From positions 9,241,845-9,305,844 of the forward strand of contig OZ020524.1 of assembly GCA_963971425.1 (NCBI GenBank): a stretch of DNA of 64,000 bases. Direction: 5' to 3'. The translations under genes were made by a program, and so were the position numbers. Under the pieces are notes generated by a model. That model saw only the letters and a list, made by a program, of their open reading frames with translations. It did not search any database and was not told the origin of the DNA. Shown here one piece after another: positions 57,229 through 64,000 of this stretch. How positions within the stretch are numbered: the first letter of the stretch is position 1; every line of letters begins with the position of its first letter. Origin of the DNA: Bryoerythrophyllum caledonicum (taxonomy: Eukaryota; Streptophyta; Bryopsida; Pottiales; Pottiaceae).

Positions 57229-58181
57229 TTAACCCCTAAAGGACCAAGTGCCCAAAATGGGCTTTTTGAAAGTTCGGTCAGGTTCCTATGGTGTCAATTT
57301 CCAACATTCTTCTTTGAAATTTTCACTATAGAAAGACATTACCAAGAGCTTAGTGGGAAAATAATTTTTTCCTAAATTGGACATTTGATGAAAAAGTTAT
57401 AGGATTTTGAATTTTAAATGGGGTCGGCGGGCACCTCGGGCACCTCCAAAAACTTTTGATAGGACACTCTACTGAAAGTGAGATTTTCAATACTCGCAAG
57501 TAATATTATTTCCCTTCATGTTGTCAAAAAAAAGTTCTTGTCTTTAGTGAAAAATAGCATACCAACCCAAGTCAAACATTTTCACACATTGTCACTCATT
57601 GTCGGGCAAGGTACCAAAAAAACTTTTTCTTTTCCACATAAAACCTAGAGATCTTCATATTTTTCACTTTTTATTTTTTCCACAACAATATGTAATGTAA
57701 ACCTTCTTATCAACCATTCGGATTATCAATTGAAAACATATTAAGTTCAAAAAAAATTAAAGTGTGAATTAACGAATTTTGAGCCTCCACTCCTTGCACA
57801 CTTGTTTTGAATATGCTACACCCCGTCTCTACCTCTAAAAATTGGTGTGTAAGGAGCTAACATGATGCTTAACAAGATGGTAATAGATTTAGACCTTGTG
57901 TAGTGAAAATTTTTGACACCAAGTGAAGTCAAAGTCTGCTGATCCATTAAACGCAGGGAAGAAAATGAACCATTTGCTTGACTTCAAACACTATAATCTT
58001 TCAATCCGTGTGGTCAAAGTTTATGAAATTTTGAACATGTATTACTTAATAAGCCTTTATTGAGATCCTACGGTCAGAACTAAAAATAAAAGTTTTTGTT
58101 TCCTTCTTTATTCATTGCACTAGAATCCAATAATTTTGAAGTGTTTTTGGTGTAAAACTGCCTTGGTCCTTTAGGGGTTAA
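57229..58181 (+). mobile_element. TTAA-type (piggyBac-like) non-autonomous element, long copy 4 (best preserved)
   Basis: TTAA at 57229-57232 and 58178-58181 flanks a 945-bp element with 16-bp terminal inverted repeats CCCCTAAAGGACCAAG. No transposase. Similar to 48685-49634 over its length. Confidence 0.85.
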
Positions 58182-58187
58182 GTTAAC

Positions 58188-58388
58188 TACACCAAACATT
58201 GAATATAGTGTAGATTTATAATTGATGTGGATCACCCACCCATTAATTTTCATCAAGCACATGCATGTCAAGATTTTATTTCCTATTTGTTTTCAAGCAA
58301 GTGTGTCAATCGTTGATTGGATGTAAATTTCCAATTTGTGTAGAAACTCGAACTACTTTGGTCCACACTATATTCAATGTTTGGTGTA
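58188..58388. mobile_element. Stowaway-like element, family S2 (197 bp)
   Basis: Ends CACCAAACATTGAATATAGT and the exact reverse complement (22 matching bases), flanked by TA at 58188-58189 and 58387-58388. It sits a few bases after the previous element. Confidence 0.85.
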
Positions 58389-59123
58389 CTACAAGAAGAC
58401 ACCCAATTTTTTTTGTAAACTTTGATCGTGTGGATTGTAAGATACATGCATTTGAAAGGTGCAAAATTGTTATTTTTCATTGTGCCCACACAAAGTCAGC
58501 GTACTTTGACTCAAGATAATGGCATACATTTCCACTACACATTGCTTAAATCCAACAGATCTATGTTCTACCTTGTGTTAGGTCATTGCATGCCAAAAAT
58601 CACAAGTAATGGAGGTGTTTACTATAAGAAGAATGGGCCTATAATTACTAGGGATGTTGAAAGTGGCCCTTCACTTAGGAATGCGATATCATTTTTTGAA
58701 TAAAGAAATAATTGTTGAATCTAAAATCCAAAGAGTGAATAGAATTATTGTGACTTATTTTAACGAATAGAATTTTTAATTTTTTTAAATTTCTATGTGT
58801 TTTTAAGTGAAAACAATGAAGGTTGCCAAGAACTTGTCACAACTGTTTGTCTCAAAAAAGTGCAATTTGTCAATACTATAGTACTACTATTCATCCCTAT
58901 AGTATCTTGTTGAGCTGCCAAAAGAATCAAGCTTTTTGTGTTTGAAGCACCATAATTTTTTCCCTTTAAGTCCATAATAAGAATGAAAAAAATTCCCACA
59001 AAGATAACCCATATCTCTATTTTCATTAAACATTTCAAGAAGTTATCTTTAGAAATGAATTTTTAGGAACATGCCCAAAATTGAATTGTACTCTGTAGGT
59101 ACAAATGGTCCTTTAGGGATTAA
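58389..59123. other. Spacer ending in a lone TTAA-family terminus
   Basis: GGTCCTTTAGGGA followed by TTAA (59107-59123) is a right terminus of the TTAA family; no left partner was found. No gene. Confidence 0.5.
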
Positions 59124-59652
59124 GATGGAGTATACATAATGGAGATTTCAAACAAAAAGGCAAAATCTATGAAGCTTCAGGAAGGATATATCATTTTCTT
59201 TGCTTAGACAAATACTTCAAGTATTTTTGAAGTTCAGGCTTTATAGTGTACCTCAATTTGTTTTTAGCATAATGTACTATGTGTATTGTTCAAATAATTT
59301 GATCAAAATAGAACATCATGATTTCTTTTTTTGGAGATTTAAACTACTAATATTGAAATAGATATAAACTTATAAAATAAGTCGTGAATGATTCTTTGTC
59401 ATAGAATTTGTTCTTTGTCCTCTACAAACTGTGCTACTATAGACCATGCCATTCCCTAATATTTTACAAAACGAGCATTGGAGATGCCAATTTAAACAAG
59501 ACTATTGGCTTTAAAATGATGTGGTTTTACAACCTCGGTAAACTTACAATGGTCACAACCTTATTGGTGGTTGTCCTACCTTAAAAATACCATAATAGAC
59601 ACCCTCTAATCACCTTCAAAAGACAGACCATGGTGGATCATGGTTTATAACG

Positions 59653-59843
59653 TAGGACAATCCAAAATTAATCGGCAAGCCAATGGTGCTCCCTTTTATA
59701 CCCTTTGTAAACTCCGGCGAGGAAATGTAGCCTGTCTTTACATGACTTGAACATTGACCAATGAATTATAAGTGATGTGATAATCTTCCTAAAATCTAGG
59801 AAGGGTATAGAAGGGAGTGATATTGGGTTTTATGGTTGTCCTA
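59653..59843. mobile_element. Stowaway-like element, family S1 copy 2 (187 bp)
   Basis: TA-GGACAATCC ... GGTTGTCC-TA with clean TA flanks. Relative of 48246-48459, including the GCTCCCTTTTATACC / GGTATAGAAGGGAG inner arms. Confidence 0.85.
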
Positions 59844-60414
59844 CCTTGTCTATTGTTATGATGTTTTTTTGAAATTAGAACTTGGTAGAATTCCAACTAT
59901 AATCCTTATTAATTATAGATAACCAAACTTGATCTAAATTCATTTCAAATATTTTTAATCATTTATAAGCATAGAAAAAGATACCATGAATAAAAACTAC
60001 CTTCCTTTCTTTCAATTGAGGACTATTCAGGTTAGATTATTTGTGGAATATTTAGACCTGATTCAAAAATGACCTAAATGAAAAAGGTAATGTGTAGTGA
60101 CTTTGTAAATAACTCTAAAGAAGAAGAAGAGCTCCAATTCTTAAAGTGGACCGGCGTAAACATAGTGTTTTTTCATTCTCTTCACTAAACCTATGGCCAT
60201 AAACCACAAGTTACATGTTAGTGTAATAGAATTATTCCTCCCTTTCAAGGTTAAACACTTTCTATACTAAGTACTTCCCTACATTCTTCTAAGTGCTTTG
60301 AAGACAACTGACATGTCATCACCCCAAAAGGCCTTCTAGTTAAATAACTCTAATATAGAAATTATCTTGTTCCACCTCAACCCCATTTCAACACAAGAAA
60401 ATTTGCATTAAGGT

Positions 60415-60730
60415 ATAACCCCCCACCAATAGATTAAGCAATGTGCATATAAGGAGAGCCCAAATAATAATACACTTATTTTTCAATGATAGCCAATAGA
60501 ATGACAATCTCAACCCAAGTGATTTCATATTTTTCAAATGAGATTTGAATTACTTATGAATTTTCAAAGAGATCAGCCATGTGTTGCCTACTTCTGCCAA
60601 AACGTACCCCCCATTAGTGCAGACCAATGGGTTTGATCACACATTAGATCTGAAATTAATTAGGGGTCTTGATCAATAATAAGCCTTAGTTTGGAGCTGA
60701 CAACAAACGAATGGGTGGAAATGGGACATA
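60415..60730 (+). repeat. Dispersed repeat shared with 49845-50130
   Basis: Shares GGAGAG, TTATTTTTCA.TGATAGCCAATA, CAACCCAAGTGATTTCATAT, AGGGGTCTTGA and TTTGGAGCTGA in the same order. Confidence 0.65.
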
Positions 60731-61740
60731 CATGGGATAGAATTGGGACCAAATATGAAGTGGCTGTGCTAGGAGGGTGACCATGATGGGCTCTACTACC
60801 TTACCCTAATCACAAATGACCCATCACAGTAACGCAACCCTTCCATCCATCCAACCAAGAATTTATCATCCATGACACCATGTGCCCAATCCCAAAGACC
60901 CTTCCAATCTCGTCCAGAAGCATTCATCCACGACGCCCACTACCCAGTGATCCCAAAATCAATTCCTTAAAATTAACAAAAATGCTACAACCTAGGAGTT
61001 AAGTAAGCTATTCAAGTACAAAATACAAGGAGATACCCAGGCCATACCCTAGCCATACCCTATAATATCTGCAACATACCTAGATGATACCCTCTAATAT
61101 TCATAAGATATCTATGAGACACCCATGGATATCATCTCCAAAGGTGGCTAAATACTTCTAATGCTCGTCAACATTCTAGCAAAATCTCATTATTTCTTTC
61201 ATTTCTTCATAATGTATAAACAACACCCCAATTTCTCTTGTAGCTTCTCACCTAATTTTAGCCAATTCAACCCTTCAAGACCAATCCACCATACATGGGT
61301 CATTTGGCACAAGAACCATTACAGAAAGTGCTAGAGACCACTTGAAAGGAAAAAAAATAGGTCATGACTTAGATGTGGAGGAAGATGGGCATCAATTGAG
61401 ACCATCCCCACCGCAATCGGTGAGCTACAATGATTTCCGTGAAATGAGTTTGTAGATTTCCATGCTGAAACGATGCCCATGATCTAGAATCCTCTCATCG
61501 GCCATAAAGGGTTGAGGACCGCTGCCACAGCCGGGTCTCATCTCCGAAGCCGGATCCGGTCATCACCCGAGCATCGACCCGGGTACCGGCCCACTTTCAT
61601 CCGTCCAGTCGGTCGCCCGCAATCCGAGCACTGTAGCAGTCAAGGAGGTCTTGTTGGCTTGACTGGAGAAACCGAGTAGCGTGGAAAAAAGAGGCTCCGA
61701 ATCAAACAGTGCACCCGAGCGCGTCCCATTGACTTCCTTG
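60731..61740. other. Upstream region of the VQ gene
   Basis: Contains ATACCC-rich short repeats at about 61033-61130. GC content rises after 61.5 kb toward the promoter. No gene. Confidence 0.45.
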
Positions 61741-61742
61741 CC

Positions 61743-61750
61743 CTTATATA
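61743..61750 (+). promoter_or_regulatory. TATA box of the VQ gene
   Basis: TTATATAT followed by CCCCCACCC lies about 110 bp before the donor of the leader intron, a normal place for the core promoter. Confidence 0.55.
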
Positions 61751-61865
61751 TCCCCCACCCTTTCCATATAATCTTCACCTTCACTCCCAACAGATCAATC
61801 CTCAGCGAGCAACTGGGGCACCAACTCCTCCTCCGCCTCCGCTTTCTCAAATCCAATACGTTGCT

Positions 61866-62179
61866 GTAAGTGTCCGCCTCACTTGTTTGAATTCAACCTC
61901 AGGTCTGTCTGTTGTGTCAAGAGTTGAATTCAATCCCAGTTTGTTCTCGTGTAGTGTAGTGAAGTGAAGTGGGTGCTCCTCTTTGGAATCAATCTTTCTT
62001 GTGTTTTGAATTGAGTTTTGGATTGTCTGCTTTCCTGTCGTGTAGGATTGCGCTTGTTTCTTCTTTCCTGTTTGTGTTCCGAGGGGTGTTTCGGAAGAGT
62101 TTTCTAGGACTGGGTTTGCACAAGTGGTGAATGGCGCCACTACAGGAATTCCAGTCTGATGTGCTCCTTGCTTTTGCAG
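61866..62179 (+). other. Leader (5' UTR) intron of the VQ gene
   Basis: Donor GTAAGT at 61866 and acceptor TTTTGCAG ending 62179 enclose T-rich sequence. It lies before the ATG at 62306. Confidence 0.6.
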
Positions 62180-62305
62180 GTTCTATGAGCTACGAAAGAT
62201 CGCTACGGCAAGTATTTCCGACAGTTTTGCCAATCGCAGCGGCGAGCACCGACTTGTTGACTTCACGTTACTCCTAGTTGTTGTCTGCGCGGGTTTTGAA
62301 TCGCA

Positions 62306-62830
62306 ATGGCAGGCGGCAGCAGCCCGAGCCCGAGCGACAAGCTCGCCGCGGCGGCGCAGAATCCGAAGTTGAAGGCGACGGAGAAGAAGAAGCGCAAGCG
62401 GCCGTCCAAGAAGGTCCCGACCACGGTCCTGGAGTCGTCCAGCACCAACTTCATGAACCTGGTGCAGCGGCTCACGGGCTCCGCCGCCGAGGCCGCAACG
62501 AAGCCCGCGCCGCCGTCGCTCGCGTTCTCCCCCTCCCGCTCCCTCGCCACCTCCACCACCTCCTCCTCGCCCTACTCCTCGCCGTCCTGCGACTACGTCG
62601 ACCCGCGCATGAGCAGCAATGCCTACTACCAGCAGCTCCTCCAGAGCTCCGCGACGACGACGGAGGACGACGACTCGTCCTCCCACGGCTTCGCAAACCC
62701 TAACCCAATGGCGAGCCTCTACGGCGACGAGGACCTTTACAGCTCGTATTCTGCGTCCTCGCGGGCGGCGGAGAACGAACTGTCGCCGTTCTCGTCGTAT
62801 AATTGGTATCCGTCCGAAATGCGGGTGTGA
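62306..62830 (+). CDS. VQ-motif protein, 174 aa
   Basis: Single-exon frame from ATG 62306 (MAGGSSPSPSDKLAAAAQNP). A basic stretch (KATEKKKRKRPSKKVPTTVL, residues 22-42), likely a nuclear signal, is followed by SSSTNFMNLVQRLTG. FMNLVQRLTG (residues 49-58) is the F-x3-V-Q-x-L-T-G core of the plant VQ family, which binds WRKY transcription factors through this motif. The rest is Ser/Pro/Ala-rich and disordered, with a Tyr-rich acidic tail (SSYNWYPSEMRV). Lack of an intron in the coding part is usual for this family. GC content is much higher than in the flanks. WRKY partner and role in stress or development cannot be told from the sequence. Confidence 0.95.
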   Translation: MAGGSSPSPSDKLAAAAQNPKLKATEKKKRKRPSKKVPTTVLESSSTNFMNLVQRLTGSAAEAATKPAPPSLAFSPSRSLATSTTSSSPYSSPSCDYVDPRMSSNAYYQQLLQSSATTTEDDDSSSHGFANPNPMASLYGDEDLYSSYSASSRAAENELSPFSSYNWYPSEMRV

Positions 62831-63256
62831 ACGAGGACGGCGCGTTACACGAGGAGGATGATTACAGCCCGTATTCCTTCTTCGTCCTCGCTTTGTAGAA
62901 TTCGTCATGTACAGAGGGCATTATGAGGCATAGGGCGATTACTTGAGGTGCCTGGGAAATGGAGTTAATTGCAGGCCGCAAGGGAATTCTTGTTTATTTA
63001 TTTAATAGTAGGTGCGTACTACTTCGTGTATATGAGAGGCCTGTGTATATCGCTGTTATTACTTTATAACATCATGAGTTTTCCATTTTTTAAAACCTTA
63101 CTTGTTGCAAACTTCTCATCCTCTTTTTTTGTGTTTTCGGTTTCTTTGTTATGTGACATTGTTAGGTGTTGTATATGGAATGAGTTGAGAGGTAGAGCAT
63201 GAGTAGGTGGTCTTCGTGGGCTTCTCAAGGGCAATGTAGTAGAGACATGCGCAAAG
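62831..63256. other. 3' flank of the VQ gene
   Basis: Probably 3' UTR and terminator region. No coding feature. Confidence 0.5.
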
Positions 63257-63477
63257 TACACTAAAGATCACATTTAGTGTAGTGCTCAGTAAATGACTTG
63301 TAAATGCGATAAGTTTTTACTCTTGATGCCAATTTTTACCAAGAGCACAACTCTCTATAGTATTCAAATAAGAGGATCATCATAAACATAGTTGGTAAAA
63401 ATATTCACTTAAAGTAAAAACTTATAGCATTTACAAGTCATTTACTGGGCGCTACACTAAATGCGATGTTTAGTGTA
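63257..63477. mobile_element. Stowaway-like element, family S3 (217 bp)
   Basis: CACTAAAGATCACATTTAGT and on for about 65 bp pair with the right arm (ending GATGTTTAGTG) with a few differences; TA flanks at 63257-63258 and 63476-63477. Confidence 0.85.
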
Positions 63478-63563
63478 GTTGTGAGTTTGATTAGGCTTTG
63501 AAATTTGGTGTTTGTTGGTCTTCGTATGGTGAAGATATATAACACATAATATCTATTATCTTC

Positions 63564-63785
63564 TTAACCTCTAAAGGGCCAAGTGTCTCTTTGGGGAACA
63601 AAATATTCACTTTGACTATTGCGGTCATCTTCCAAGCTCCGTAAGGTCAAAATCGTTTATTGTGACATCATCCCTTAGAAGTTTGGAAGAAAATTCTACA
63701 TTGACATTCTCAAAAAGTATCATATTGATAGTTTTAATCAATGGAGTAGAGATTCCTCTAAAAGGCATGGGTCCTTTGGGATCAA
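63564..63785. mobile_element. TTAA-type short element, copy 5
   Basis: TTAA-CCTCTAAAGGGCCAAG at the left; GGGTCCTTTGGGA-TCAA at the right. Interior shares GGTCATCTTCCAAGCTCCGT-like words and AATCAATGGAGTAGAGATTC with the 54084 copy. Confidence 0.7.
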
Positions 63786-64000
63786 CAGTCCTTGAATAGT
63801 AAAACCGTTTTATATGTGCAAAGACAAGTTTGTGACCATAATTCAAATGGTGAAAATTGAGATTATTATATATTTTTGAGGCAAAAAGAAAGTGAAAAGG
63901 AAAAGTGCAAAATCTCAAAAAAATTGCGTCCATCTATGTAGAAGAATGAATGTTTTTTTACACAGTGCTTAGAAACTTTGACTTCTCTTTGTGTGAATTT

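Noticed and set aside
62183..62908. A 241-residue Arg/Gly/Val-rich minus-strand frame over the VQ gene
   Set aside because: Antisense shadow of a GC-rich gene; the plus-strand frame carries the VQ motif.

Overview
The window is nuclear DNA of a land plant. The evidence is spliceosomal introns with GT/AG borders, a chloroplast-targeted CURT1 gene, a VQ-motif gene, a MYB/SANT protein of a plant-specific type, a Ty1-copia element primed by initiator-Met tRNA, and AT-rich spacers full of small inverted-repeat elements. The protein kinase remnant at 33-34 kb is of a TKL type that I associate with bryophytes, and together with the transposase types this makes a moss or other bryophyte my best guess. 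No single feature proves it.

Layout. 0-0.6 kb: the 5' end of a nodulin-like MFS transporter gene, cut off by a dispersed repeat. 0.8-5.9 kb: a Ty1-copia element with 188-bp LTRs and AATTG target duplications; its coding region is broken. 7.3-11.7 kb: the likely remnant of a CACTA element. 11.7-13.3 kb: a dispersed repeat, seen again at 30.5-31.9 kb. 13.3-16.1 kb: a DD34E Tc1/mariner element whose long inverted repeats are built from tandem units. 16.6-27.5 kb: a hAT region. It has CpG-rich GGGGACGTCCCC arrays, a BED/DUF659/hATC transposase with a long acidic and RGG-rich tail, and a 4.7-kb pogo-like element inserted at a TA inside the transposase frame. The pogo-like element carries pieces of what look like host genes. 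27.7-35.4 kb: gene fragments, repeats and a dead kinase gene.

35.9-44.7 kb holds two complete host genes on the minus strand: a short-chain dehydrogenase (8 exons, 326 aa) and a nuclear protein with an HNH-like motif, a MYB/SANT domain and coiled coil (12 exons). 44.7-54.4 kb is gene-free and carries small elements: a Harbinger-like element, Stowaway-like elements and elements with TTAA target duplications that resemble piggyBac. 54.9-56.8 kb is a CURT1 gene (5 exons, 177 aa). 57.2-60.7 kb is again small elements. 62.3-62.8 kb is an intronless VQ-motif gene with a leader intron, followed by more small elements.

The host genes do not form a pathway. The main story is layered transposition: an older gene-fragment substrate, repeats inserted into it, a hAT element, and a pogo-like element that split the hAT gene and carries further gene fragments. 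All exon boundaries were read by eye and no database search was made.
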